Position numbers and translations under genes: made by a program
The notes under the pieces: model-generated
What the model saw: only the letters and a program-made list of their open reading frames with translations
What the model was told of the DNA's origin: nothing
The model's database searches: none
Shown: positions 1-9,574 of the stretch, one piece after another
How the letters are laid out: the number at the start of each line of letters is the position of its first letter
How positions within the stretch are numbered: position 1 is the stretch's first letter
NCBI GenBank assembly: GCA_015134375.1
Contig: CP043980.1
Coordinates: 1 to 34,437 of the forward strand
Direction of reading: 5' to 3'
From: Candidatus Stammera capleta
GTDB lineage: Bacteria > Pseudomonadota > Gammaproteobacteria > Enterobacterales > Enterobacteriaceae
DNA length: 34,437 nucleotides

Positions 1-39
1 CTATCGTGACTGGAGTTCAGACGTGTGCTCTTCCGATCT
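1..39. other. Illumina adapter left on the contig end (not genomic)
   Basis: Bases 6-39 match the Illumina multiplexing (read 2/index) adapter exactly as I know it, ending in the familiar CTCTTCCGATCT. Bases 1-5 would be the tail of the index barcode. Local base composition is balanced, quite unlike the rest of the window, and it changes abruptly to AT-rich sequence at base 40. This is untrimmed library adapter. A GTG at 23 opens a reading frame that continues into the protelomerase gene, but that start is an artefact. Confidence 0.97.
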
Positions 40-40
40 A

Positions 41-1507
41 ATAGAAAATTTTAATATTACTCAAACAAAAAAAAATTTACTATTTAAAAAAATATCTAAA
101 TTATATAAAAGATATTTAAAAAAAAAAAAAATATCAATATTTACATATAGTAAATATATAACTTTAATAAGAAAACAATTTATAAACATAAAACATCATA
201 ATTTATATAAAAATATAGATAATTTAATAAAAATATTTAAATATTATAAAAAAGAATTAAAAATTTTAAAAAATAAAAATGTAAAAAATATATTTCATGA
301 AATAAATAAAATAAAAAAAAAATTATCTAAAATAGAAATACTTTTATTAAATTTAAATAAAATAAAATTAAAAAAAAATAATAAAAAAATAATAAAAAAA
401 ATAAAAAAAGAAATACCAGAATGAAAAAAAGAAATTAATAAATTTATAAAAAAAAAATGATATAAAAGAAATAAATTAATAATAAATAAAATATCAAGTG
501 GATTAAAACTACTAAAAAAAATTAAAAAAATTAAAATAAATCATGAAATATTATTTCATTTAAAAATTGAAAAAAATAAATTAAAAACAATAAAAAAAAA
601 AAATTTAATAGAATTAAAAAAAAAAAAATATAATACAATTAATATTAATTATAAAAAATATATACAAATAATATTTAATATCTTAACAAATAATTATAAA
701 TTAGAATGTTTTAAAGAAATATCATATTTATCTTTTGCATTATCATTAATTTCTGGAAGAAGAATGATAGAAATATTATATACAGGTAAATTTAAAATAA
801 TTAATAAACATGAAATTTTATTTAAAGGACAAGCTAAAAATTATAATAAAAACAAAAAATATAAAATATATATACTATTTATAAATACAAAAAAATTTAT
901 TAAAAAAATAAAAAAATTAAGATCATGTAAAAAAATAAAAAAAATAATAAATAAAATAAAAAAAAAAAAAAATAAATTAATTTCTATAAATGAACAAATA
1001 AGTAACAATATATCACCACATCTTAATAAGTGAGTTAAATATTTATTTAAAAACAAAAAAGTAAAATATAAAGATAGTAGATCAATATATTCAAAAATAG
1101 CATTCTTAAAATGATTTAAAAAAGATAAAAAATGAAATAAAAAAGATGAAGATATATTTTTTACTAAAATACTAGGACATGAAAATATAAATAGTCAAAT
1201 GTACTATAAACAATTTAAAATAAATAATTATTGTAAAAAATGAAAGCCTAAAAAAATAAAAAATAAAAGATTAAAAAATCTAAAAAAATTAGATAATAAA
1301 CTAAAAAAAATAATAAAAAAAAAAAAATCATATAAAATACATTATATAACAAAAAAAATAATAAAAAAAAATCCAAATAAATTAATAACAAATTATCTAT
1401 TAAGAAAATATGGATTCAATACTAAATTAATTAAAAGATATATAAATTTTATATATAAAAAAATAAATCAAAAAAAAAAAAATAATAGATTAAAATTAAT
1501 TAAATAA
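41..1507 (+). CDS. telN-like: TelN/TelK-family protelomerase (telomere resolvase), 5' partial
   Basis: Protelomerases cut and rejoin a palindromic target to leave covalently closed hairpin ends on linear DNA. This frame (488 residues, N-terminus cut off by the contig end) aligns along its whole length with phage N15 TelN as I recall it. Shared blocks include KINHEILFHL, SGRRMIEI, F.GQAK, LRSC, YKDSR.IY and ILGH......YKQFK. Putative catalytic codons are Arg 761-763, Lys 836-838, Lys 1070-1072, Arg 1079-1081, His 1178-1180 and Tyr 1205-1207. The spacings Arg-Lys 25, Lys-Arg 3, Arg-His 33 and His-Tyr 9 equal those of TelK R275/K300/K380/R383/H416/Y425 as I remember them; first to second Arg is 106, against 108. 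In-frame TGA codons at 422, 458, 1031, 1112, 1133 and 1241 are read as Trp, and five fall where TelN has Trp. Perhaps 25-35 N-terminal residues are missing. The acidic C-terminal tail of TelN is absent, so the gene ends soon after the catalytic domain. Composition matches the neighbouring core genes. Confidence 0.93.
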
Positions 1508-1510
1508 AAT

Positions 1511-1552
1511 AAAAAAAAAATAATGAAAAAAAAAATTCATTATTTTTTTTTT
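1511..1552. terminator. Hairpin between convergent protelomerase and gapA
   Basis: A long inverted repeat has arms of A-run plus TAATGAA and TTCATTA plus T-run, around a short A-rich loop. It lies between two convergent genes and has A and T tracts on both sides, so it could end transcription from either direction. It is inferred to be a bidirectional intrinsic terminator; the stem is AT-only and therefore weak. Confidence 0.6.
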
Positions 1553-1573
1553 ATATACCAAACTAACTAAATA

Positions 1574-2575
1574 TTAATTATAATAATATATATAACTAGC
1601 TAAATCTAAAACTTTATCAGAATATGCTGTTTCATTATCATATCATGAAACAACCTTAATAAATTTACTATTTAATAACATTGAAGCTTTAAAATCAAAA
1701 ATAGAAGTTAACTTATTACCATTAAAATCACTTGAAACAACATCTTCACTAACAAAACCTAATATACCTCTTAAATAACTATTACTAGCTTCTTTAATTG
1801 AATTAAATAAAATATCACTATCAATATCAACTGATAATTTTACAGTAAGATCTATTACTGAAACATTAGATACAGGAACTCTAAAAGCCATACCAGTAAT
1901 CTTACCTTTTAATTCAGGTATAATCAAACCTATAGCATTAGCAGCACCAGTTGAAGAAGGTATTATATTCTGAAAAACACTTCTACCACCTCTTCAATCT
2001 TTAAAAGAAAAAGAATCTACTACTTTTTGAGTAGCAGTAGAAGCATGTATTGTTGTCATAAAAGCTTCTTTAACTTTAAAATTATCATTTAAAACCTTAA
2101 TTATTGGGGCTAAACAATTAGTAGTACAAGATGCATTAGAAACAATATCTTGACCATTATAATTATAATGATTAACACCCATAACAAACATAGGAGTATC
2201 ATCTTTAGATGGACCTGTCATAATTACATTTTTAGCACCAGATAATATATGTCCATAACATAATTCTTTAGTTAAAAATATACCAGTAGATTCAATAACT
2301 ATATCAACATCATATTTTTTTCATGATATATCTTTAGGATTCTTAATAGAACTTACATAAATACATTTATCATTAATCAATAATTTATTATTATCTATTT
2401 TAATATCATATTTAAAAATACCATGACTAGAATCATATTTTAACATATAAGATATATAATCTATATCCATTAAATCATTTATAGCTACAACTCTAATATC
2501 ATCATGAAAAAAAGAATTACGAAAAACTAATCTTCCAATTCTTCCAAAACCATTTATACCTAATTTTATAGACAT
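1574..2575 (-). CDS. gapA: Glyceraldehyde-3-phosphate dehydrogenase
   Basis: This glycolytic enzyme oxidises and phosphorylates glyceraldehyde-3-phosphate with NAD+. The product is 333 residues (E. coli 331). It starts [15 protein letters not shown], the NAD-binding Rossmann motif. The catalytic Cys150 lies in SNASCTTNC and His177 in TTIHAST, both at the canonical numbers. The C-terminus reads KVVSWYDNET with W encoded by TGA at 1645-1643; other TGA-Trp codons join frames that would look broken under the standard code. The start at 2575 is set by a GGAGG five bases upstream; an in-frame ATG four codons earlier overlaps that ribosome binding site. Together with tpiA it suggests the lower glycolytic route is kept. 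It converges on the protelomerase gene. Confidence 0.97.
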
Positions 2576-2580
2576 TATAA

Positions 2581-2585
2581 CCTCC
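2581..2585 (-). promoter_or_regulatory. Strong Shine-Dalgarno sequence of gapA
   Basis: On the minus strand GGAGG precedes the gapA ATG by five bases. A perfect five-base SD stands out in a genome where most genes here lack one, which suggests gapA is highly expressed. It also decides between two in-frame ATG codons. Confidence 0.8.
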
Positions 2586-2657
2586 AATAAAAAATATATT
2601 CAATAAATAATAATATCATAATAAAAAATTTACTTGAAAAATAATATAATGAATATA

Positions 2658-2681
2658 ATATATATATATATATATATATAT
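2658..2681. repeat. (AT)12 dinucleotide tract upstream of gapA
   Basis: An uninterrupted alternating AT run of about 24 bases sits in the roughly 170-base gap between gapA and rnhA. It is self-complementary and easily melted or extruded. It may reflect replication slippage only. No other feature is clear in this gap apart from the hairpin at the rnhA end. Confidence 0.7.
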
Positions 2682-2739
2682 TTAAAATAAATAAATAAAA
2701 TAAAAAAAAAAACATTAAAAATAAAAATATATAAATTTA

Positions 2740-2767
2740 AACCACCTATTATTTTATAGGTGGATTT
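2740..2767 (-). terminator. Terminator hairpin overlapping the rnhA stop codon
   Basis: CCACCTAT and ATAGGTGG form an eight-base stem around a six-base loop. On the minus strand it follows rnhA and overlaps the last codons of that gene; T-rich sequence lies downstream. It is one of the few GC-containing stems in the window and is a credible intrinsic terminator. Confidence 0.7.
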
Positions 2768-3225
2768 AAATCATATAAAAATGGATTTTTTGCTTGTAAA
2801 AGAGCTATTTTATCACATTTTTCATTATAAAAATTATTACTATGACCTTTAATATATAAAATTCTAATATTATTAAAAATAAAAATAAAATAATTAATTT
2901 CTATTCATAAATCAATATTTTTTATTAACTTATTTTTTGAATTTTTTCAATTATTATATTTTCATTTAACCAATCATTCATTAACACCTTTATATAAATA
3001 ATTACTATCAGTAAATATTAAATATATTATATTACTATAATTATTATATAAAAAAAATCTCATAGGTAAAATAAAAGCCATTAATTCCATTCTATTATTA
3101 GTAGTATAAAAATAACCTGCTTTAAATATATATTGTTTTTTATTAAATATAACTATAGCAGCACAACCTCCAGGACCAGGATTTTTAATACAAGAACCAT
3201 CTGTATAAATATATATTTTTATCAT
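2749..3225 (-). CDS. rnhA: Ribonuclease HI
   Basis: This enzyme cuts the RNA strand of RNA-DNA hybrids, removing primers and R-loops. The product is 158 residues (E. coli 155). Metal-binding acidic residues are present: Asp9 in YTDGSC, Glu47 in NRMEL and Asp73 in FTDSNY, then KGHS.N..NE.CD.IA near the C-terminus with the catalytic His and final Asp. Several TGA codons encode Trp between 2890 and 2976, including the conserved site after KGVNE, so the standard code would cut the protein at about 83 residues. The stop lies inside the terminator hairpin. It is divergent from dnaQ with only 44 bases between the starts, as in enterobacteria. Confidence 0.95.
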
Positions 3226-3269
3226 AAAATTAAAAAAAAAATTAATAATATATTATAACAAAAAAAAAA

Positions 3270-3974
3270 ATGAACAAACAAATAGTTTTAGATATAGAAA
3301 CTACAGGAATGAATAATAATAAAAAATATTATTTAAATCATAAAATTATAGAAATATGTGCTATAGAAATAAGAAAAAGAAAAATAACTAATAATATATT
3401 TCATACATATATAAATCCATGTAGAAAAATTGATTATTATGCATATAAAATACATAAAATAAAAGATTCTTTTCTAAAAAATAAACCAATATTTAAAAAA
3501 ATTTCAAAAAAACTTATAAAATTTATTAAAAACTCAGATTTAATTATACATAATTCAAAATTTGATATAAACTTTATTGAATATGAATTTAAATTAATAA
3601 ATAAAAAAATAAAAATAAATAAAATATGTAATATTATAGATACTTTAAAAATAGCAAGAAAAATGTTTCCTGGTAAAAAAAATGATTTAAATTCATTATG
3701 TAAAAGATATAAAATAGATATATCAAATAGAAAATATCATAGTGCTATAATAGATACAAAATTATTAGCAAATTTATATTTATTTATAACCAGAAAACAA
3801 ACCAATATAAAAATAAAAAATACAATAAATTTAAATTTTAATAAAAAATTAAAAAAAAAAAAAATAATAAAATATAAAATTAAAAAAAAAGAAATAAAAA
3901 AACATATAAAATATTTAAAATATATAAAAAAAAAATATAAAAAATGTATATGAATAAAAAAAAAAAAAAAATAA
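3270..3974 (+). CDS. dnaQ: DNA polymerase III epsilon subunit (3'-5' proofreading exonuclease)
   Basis: DnaQ proofreads for the replicative polymerase. The product is 234 residues (E. coli 243). Exonuclease motifs are visible: Exo I VLDIETTGM near residue 7, Exo II IHNSKFDINFI near 93, and Exo III YHSAIIDTKLLA near 155, giving a DEDDh active site with His. The C-terminal third is very Lys-rich and poorly conserved. If UGA is Trp, the frame passes TGA at 3951 and ends at TAA 3972-3974, overlapping asnS by 25 bases. If that UGA were still a stop, the overlap would be a classic ATGA. Retention suggests that proofreading is kept. Confidence 0.93.
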
Positions 3975-5341
3975 AAAATATAAAAATATATAATATATTA
4001 AATAATAAAAATAATAAAAAATATGAAAATAAAATAATAAAAACCAAAGGATGAATAAAAACAAAAAGAAAATCAAAAATAGGAATAATATTTATAGAAA
4101 TTAATGACGGATCATGTCTAAATAATTTACAAATTGTAATTAAAAAAAAAAAAATTAAAAACTATAATAATAAAATTAAAAAAATTAATAATGGATGTTC
4201 AATAATAATTAAAGGAAAATTAAAAAAAAATAAAAAAAATTTAAAATATGAAATAAATGCAATTAAATTAAAAATATTAGGAAAAATAAAAAATGCAAAA
4301 AAATACCCTATAAGTCCAAAATATCATTCACTAGAATTTTTAAGAAAAATATCACATTTAAGACCTAGAACAAAAATATTTGGTGCCATATCAAGAATAA
4401 GAAGTTCTTTAATTTTTTATTTACATAAATATTTACAAAAAAAAAAATTTTTTTTAATTAATACACCAATTTTAACATCATTAGATACAGAAGGACATAG
4501 TAAAATGTTTAAAATAGAAAATAAAAAAAAAAATTTTTTTAATAAAAAAACATATTTAACAGTATCCGGACAATTAAATTTAGAATCATATTCCTGTTCA
4601 TTATCAAAAGTTTATAATATAGGACCTGTATTTAGAGCAGAAAATTCAAATACAAAAAAACATTTAGCTGAATTTTGAATGTTAGAAACAGAAATAGCAT
4701 TTTCTAATTTAAAAAATATAATTAATTTATCAAAAAATTTATTATCATATTCTTTCAAAAAAATATTAAAAAATAATTATGAAGATATATTATTTTTAAA
4801 TGAAAAATCAAATAATAAAATAAAAAATTTAAAACATATAAAAAATATAATAAATAAAAAATATATAATAATAAGTTATAATAAAATAATTAAAATATTA
4901 AAGAAAGAAAAAATTTTTAAAAAAAATAAAATAAAATGAGGAATAAATATATCTAATAAACATGAAAAATTTTTAACAGAAAAATATTTTAAAAAAGCAA
5001 TAATAATAAAAAATTTCCCTAAAAAAATTAAACCTTTTTATATGAAAACTAATAAAGATAAAAAAACAGTATCATGCATAGATATTATATTACCTAAAAT
5101 AGGTGAAATTATAGGAGGATCAGAAAGAGAATATAAATTAAAAAATTTAGACAAAAATATAAAAAAAAAATTACTAAAAAAAAAAAAATATAAATGATAT
5201 AGAGAATTAAGAAAATTTGGTACTATACCACATAGTGGATTTGGTTTAGGAATAGAAAGAATACTAATGTATATAACTAATTTAAATAATATAAGAGATG
5301 TTATTGCTTTTCCAAAATATCCTAATAATATAAATTTTTAA
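3950..5341 (+). CDS. asnS: Asparaginyl-tRNA synthetase
   Basis: This class II synthetase charges tRNA-Asn. The product is 463 residues (E. coli 466). It has an N-terminal OB-fold anticodon-binding domain that begins with a Lys/Asn-rich stretch. The class II catalytic core follows: motif 2 [16 protein letters not shown] with W as TGA, and motif 3 [12 protein letters not shown] near the C-terminus. The Asn-type signatures SGQLNLE and GGSERE are present. Start ATG 3950 overlaps the end of dnaQ. At least four TGA codons are read as Trp, so under the standard code only fragments would be seen. Confidence 0.95.
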
Positions 5342-5356
5342 ATAAAAAAAAAAAAA

Positions 5357-5429
5357 ACGCATCCGAGAGGATTTGAACCCCTGACCTCTCGGTTCGTAGC
5401 CGAGAACTCTATCCACTGAGCTACGGATG
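5357..5429 (-). tRNA. argV-like: tRNA-Arg (anticodon ACG)
   Basis: The minus strand folds as a complete cloverleaf: acceptor GCATCCG/CGGATGC, D-arm AGCTCAGTGGATAGAGT, anticodon stem CTCGG/CCGAG with loop CTACGAA giving anticodon ACG, and T-arm AGGGGTTCAAATCCTC. Discriminator is G. No CCA is encoded, so a tRNA nucleotidyltransferase is needed. A34 normally has to be edited to inosine by TadA to read CGN codons. Its position after csrA and tRNA-Ser matches the E. coli argVYZQ-serV-csrA order, reduced to one tRNA-Arg. Confidence 0.97.
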
Positions 5430-5437
5430 CATATATA

Positions 5438-5523
5438 ATAGTGAGAGAGGGATTCGAACCCTCGATGCAATTAAACATACTCCCTTAGCAGAGGAGCACC
5501 TTAAACCACTCGGTCATCTCACT
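5438..5523 (-). tRNA. serV-like: tRNA-Ser (anticodon GCU)
   Basis: This is a class II tRNA with a long variable arm. The acceptor is AGTGAGA/TCTCACT, the anticodon stem-loop CTCCT.CTGCTAA.GGGAG gives GCU, and a variable stem and the T-arm GAGGGTTCGAATCCCTC follow. It reads AGU/AGC. The first pair is A-U and the discriminator is A, where E. coli serV has G-C and G as I recall. CCA is not encoded. It lies eight bases upstream of tRNA-Arg and is probably co-transcribed with it. Confidence 0.96.
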
Positions 5524-5551
5524 TAAAATAAATTAAAAATTATATAAATCT

Positions 5552-5725
5552 TTATTTTTTATCAATACTATTAATTTTAAAATAAATTTCTTTTCTATAA
5601 ACAGAAATTTCTTTAGGAGCACTAATACCTATACGTACTTGATTACCTTTAATATTTAATATAGTTATAATTATATCATCTTTAATTATTAAACTTTCCC
5701 TAATTTTACGAGTAAGAATAAGCAT
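5552..5725 (-). CDS. csrA: Carbon storage regulator CsrA
   Basis: CsrA is a small dimeric RNA-binding protein that controls translation at GGA motifs. The product is 57 residues, close to the usual 61. It begins [14 protein letters not shown] and ends with VYRKEI; the RNA-contact residues Leu4 and Arg44 are present. It lies between alaS (13-base gap) and the tRNA-Ser/tRNA-Arg pair, exactly as in enterobacteria. Keeping a global regulator in so small a genome is notable. It has no Trp codon. Confidence 0.96.
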   Translation of the reverse strand: MLILTRKIRESLIIKDDIIITILNIKGNQVRIGISAPKEISVYRKEIYFKINSIDKK

Positions 5726-5738
5726 TTTATTTTATCCT

Positions 5739-8417
5739 TTAATAACATCTTTTTTTTATAAAATTTAATATTTTATTAAAAATAAAGAATTTATCAATAT
5801 TTTTATTTTCAATTATACTAAAAATATTAACATAAAATTTATCATTTTTAAATATATAAAAATTTTTAATTATATATTTTTTATTTAATAAATAAAATTT
5901 AATCTTATCTAAAAAATTAAAACCCAATATATTTAAAATTAATTTATTTAATAATATAACATAATAATCCTTATTTTTTAATAATATATTAAATATTATT
6001 AAAGATAAATTATATTTATTATATAAATAATTTAATATATAAAATAAAATACTTTTATTTAAAAAATTAATTAATTTATATTTATATAAATAAAAATTAT
6101 AATTTTTAAAAATATATAAATATTTTTCACTAAAAAAATTAATCAAATTAATTTTTAAAGATAAAATTAAATTACTATTAATATTTTTTAATTTTTTATA
6201 ATTATCAATAATTTTAATTATATTATTATATATATTTTTAATATCAAATTTTAATTTATAAGATAAATTATATAAAATATCTTTAAATTTATAAATATAT
6301 TTAAATGAATTTAAATTTGTTAAACATACTAATCTTTTAATATTTGAAGATATATTATAAAACTTTTTAATAACAAATAATTTAATATATTTAGTATTTT
6401 TTACATGAGTTCCACTACAATATTCACTATAAATATTATCTAAATATATCTTTCTTACTATATTTTTACCTAAAAACTTAAAACTAAATTTATTATATAA
6501 TTTACTATCTATAAAAATCTTTTCTTTAATATCTATATTTTTTCAAATAATTAAATTAACTTCTTTTTCAATATCTATAATATTTAATTTATTAATTTTA
6601 TCACAATTAAAATCTAAAATAAATTTTTTACTATTAACTTTAGTACTATTTTTCAAAAAACATCTATTAAAATTATTCATTACATAACATAAAATATGTA
6701 AACAAGAATGATTTATAGAATTTAAATTTCTATTATCAATATTATATACACATTTAACTTTATCTTTACTAAATATTTTTCCATATTTAAAATAACCTAT
6801 ATGTAAAATATAATTATTTATTTTTAAAGTTTTATTAACAATAAATTTAGACTTATTATTTAAACTTTTTAAATAACCTATATCATAACTTTGACCAGAA
6901 CATTTAGGATAAAAAATTGTTTTATCTAATACAATACTATAAATATATTTATTATTAACATTAAAATATTTAATATTATTAAATACTAACAAAACTTTAG
7001 AAATTATACTTTTTTTTTTAAAACCTAAAAATAATGTACTATTTACATTATTTAAAAAATTTATAATAAAACTAAAATTTTTATTATAATTAATTTTTAT
7101 ATTTTTTCTAGATAATTTTTTATGATTTTCTAACTTTAATTTAAATTTATTTAAATTAATACATATATTATTATAATTACACACATCAATTAATAAATCA
7201 ATAGGTAAACCATAAGTATCATATAACATAAAAACTATATTACTACTTAAATATTTTTTAGATTTAAATTTAGATATATAAAAATTTAATAAATTTAAAG
7301 AACAATATAAAGTTTTAAAAAATTTTTTTTCTTCATATAAAACTATATCAATAAAATAATTAAAATCAGATATATTTAATAATATAAATTCATTTTTATT
7401 AGTTAATAAAAATTTAATTATTTTATATAAAACAATATCATTAAATTTTAAAAATCTAATATATAATAAAGTTCTTCTAATTATTTTTCTTAAAACATAA
7501 CCTCTATATTCATTAGATGGCAAAATACCATAAAATATTAAATATATAATAGATCTTATATGATCTGAAATAATATTAAATATATTTAAATTATTAATAT
7601 TTATTTTAATACCTAATATATTAGATATAGAAGATTTTATATACAAAAAAATATCAATATCAAAATTAGAACTAACATTTTGTAAAATAGAAGTTATTCT
7701 TTCAAAACCCATACCAGTATCTATACATTTATTAGATAAAATATTTAATTTTAATTTTTTATCTAAAATAAATTCCATAAAAACTAAATTCCATATTTCT
7801 AAAAACCTACTATTATTATTTTTTAAAAAATAATTATTACTAATTTTACTATTACTTCCAATTAAATCATAAAATATTTCAGTACTATAACCACATAAAC
7901 CTAAATTATCAATAAATCAAAAATTTTCAGAATTTAAATTAGAATCACCTAAAATAAAAATATGTTGCTTAGGAATTTTAATAATATTTAATCAAATATT
8001 ATAAGATTCAATATCTTTTTTATGAACAGTAACAAATAACCTATCTTTAGATAAACCAAATAAACTTTTATTAGTTAATAAATCTCAAGAATAAAAAATA
8101 GCATCCTTCTTATAATATAAACCAAAACTAAAATTACCCATCATTTCAAAAAAAGTATTATGTCTTAAAGTATTACCTACATTATTTAAATCATTATTTT
8201 TACCATTTATTCTTAAACAATGTTGAATACTTACAAAATTTTTTCTACTTTTTTTTATTCCTAAAAAATAATCTTTAAATTGAATCATTCCAGCATTAGT
8301 AAATAATAAATTACTATCTTTTTTAGGAATTAAACTACTACTTTCTTTAATAATATGATCATTATTAAAAAAATAATTTAAAAAAATACTACGAATTTCT
8401 TTAGAAGTTATAAACAT
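5739..8417 (-). CDS. alaS: Alanyl-tRNA synthetase
   Basis: This class II synthetase charges tRNA-Ala and edits mischarged Ser and Gly. The product is 892 residues (E. coli 876). The N-terminal aminoacylation core holds [15 protein letters not shown] and [16 protein letters not shown]. The editing domain keeps the zinc-type motifs HSCLH and CSGTH. The C-terminal domain is divergent and Asn/Ile/Lys-rich but full length. Several TGA codons within the frame read as Trp, e.g. 6543-6545. RecX, which sits between recA and alaS in E. coli, is gone; the gap to recA is 169 bases and holds both start regions. Confidence 0.95.
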
Positions 8418-8586
8418 TTTATTTTTTAACCAAAAAAAAAAATTATATATATAATAAATATTTAAAATAATAAAAAAAATTATTTAATTTAAATTAAAAA
8501 ATTTATATAAAATTAAAACTAATAACAGTATATTACATTTATATAAAAATTAACTAATTTAAATTATATATTTAAAATATAAATAT

Positions 8587-9573
8587 ATGAATAAAAATAA
8601 AATAAAATCTATAAAAAAAGCATTAAAACAATTAGAAAAACAATTTGGTAAAGGATCAGTTATGAAATTAGGAGGTAATAATTTTAATAAAATAGAAACT
8701 ATATCTACAGGATCTATATCTTTAGATATAGCACTAGGAATTGGAGGTTTACCTACAGGTAGAATAATAGAAATATATGGTCCAGAATCATCAGGAAAAA
8801 CTACTTTAACTTTAGAAATTATTGCATCTGCACAAAAACTAAAAAAAACTTGTATATTTATAGATGCAGAACATTCTTTAGATGCAAACTATGCTAAAAA
8901 AATTGGTGTAAATATTGAAGAATTATTATGTTCACAACCTGATAATGGAGAACAAGCATTAGAAATATGTAATTCATTAGCTAAAAAAAATAATATAGAT
9001 GTAATTATTATAGATTCTGTAGCTGCTCTTACACCTAAAGCTGAAATAGAAGGAAAAATGGGAGAATCTTATATAGGGTTAACAGCTAGAATGATGAGCC
9101 AGGCAATGAGAAAATTAGCAAGAAATATAAATAAATCCAATATATTACTAATATTTATAAATCAAATAAGAATAAAAATAGGAACAATATTTGGAAATCC
9201 TGAAACTACAACAGGTGGTAATGCATTAAAATTTTATTCATCAATAAGATTAGAAATAAGAAGAACAGGTAATATATTAAAAAAAAATAAAATAATAGGT
9301 AATGAAACTAAAGTAAAAGTTGTAAAAAATAAACTTTCACCTCCTTTTAAATATGCAGAATTTCAAATAATTTACAACAAAGGAATAAATAAATATTTAG
9401 AAATATTAAATTTAGCATCAAAAAATAAAATAATAAATAAAAAAGGTAACTGATATTATTATAATAATATTAAACTTGGAAATGGTAAAATAAAATCTAC
9501 AAAATTTTTAAAAATAAATAAAAAAATATTAATAGAAATAAAAAATAAAATAAATAATATTTATTTTAAATAA
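8587..9573 (+). CDS. recA: Recombinase RecA
   Basis: RecA forms filaments on single-stranded DNA, drives homologous recombination and triggers the SOS response. The product is 328 residues (E. coli 353). Walker [10 protein letters not shown] is at residues 65-73, Walker [13 protein letters not shown] near 140, and loop L2 [14 protein letters not shown] near 210. One TGA at 9451-9453 encodes the Trp of the conserved KxGxWY motif. The acidic C-terminal tail is missing. No convincing LexA box was seen upstream. It converges on adk with one base between the stop codons. Confidence 0.97.
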
Positions 9574-9574
9574 A

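Noticed and set aside
23-40. GTG start codon for the first reading frame
   Set aside because: It lies in adapter sequence; the true N-terminus of the protelomerase is beyond the contig.
41-1507. Ordinary XerC/XerD tyrosine recombinase
   Set aside because: Length, the N-terminal region and the specific blocks (SGRRMIEI, F.GQAK, YKDSR, YKQFK) match TelN-type enzymes rather than Xer proteins of about 300 residues.
1643-2587. gapA as a pseudogene broken by in-frame TGA codons
   Set aside because: The TGA codons fall at conserved Trp positions and the frame is otherwise intact, so they are sense codons.
2658-2681. (AT)12 tract as a protelomerase target or origin
   Set aside because: It is a simple repeat with no specific palindrome arms, and dinucleotide runs are expected at this base composition.
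8418-8586. LexA (SOS) box upstream of recA
   Set aside because: Only a loose CAGTATATTAC-like string was seen; the CTG-N10-CAG pattern is absent.
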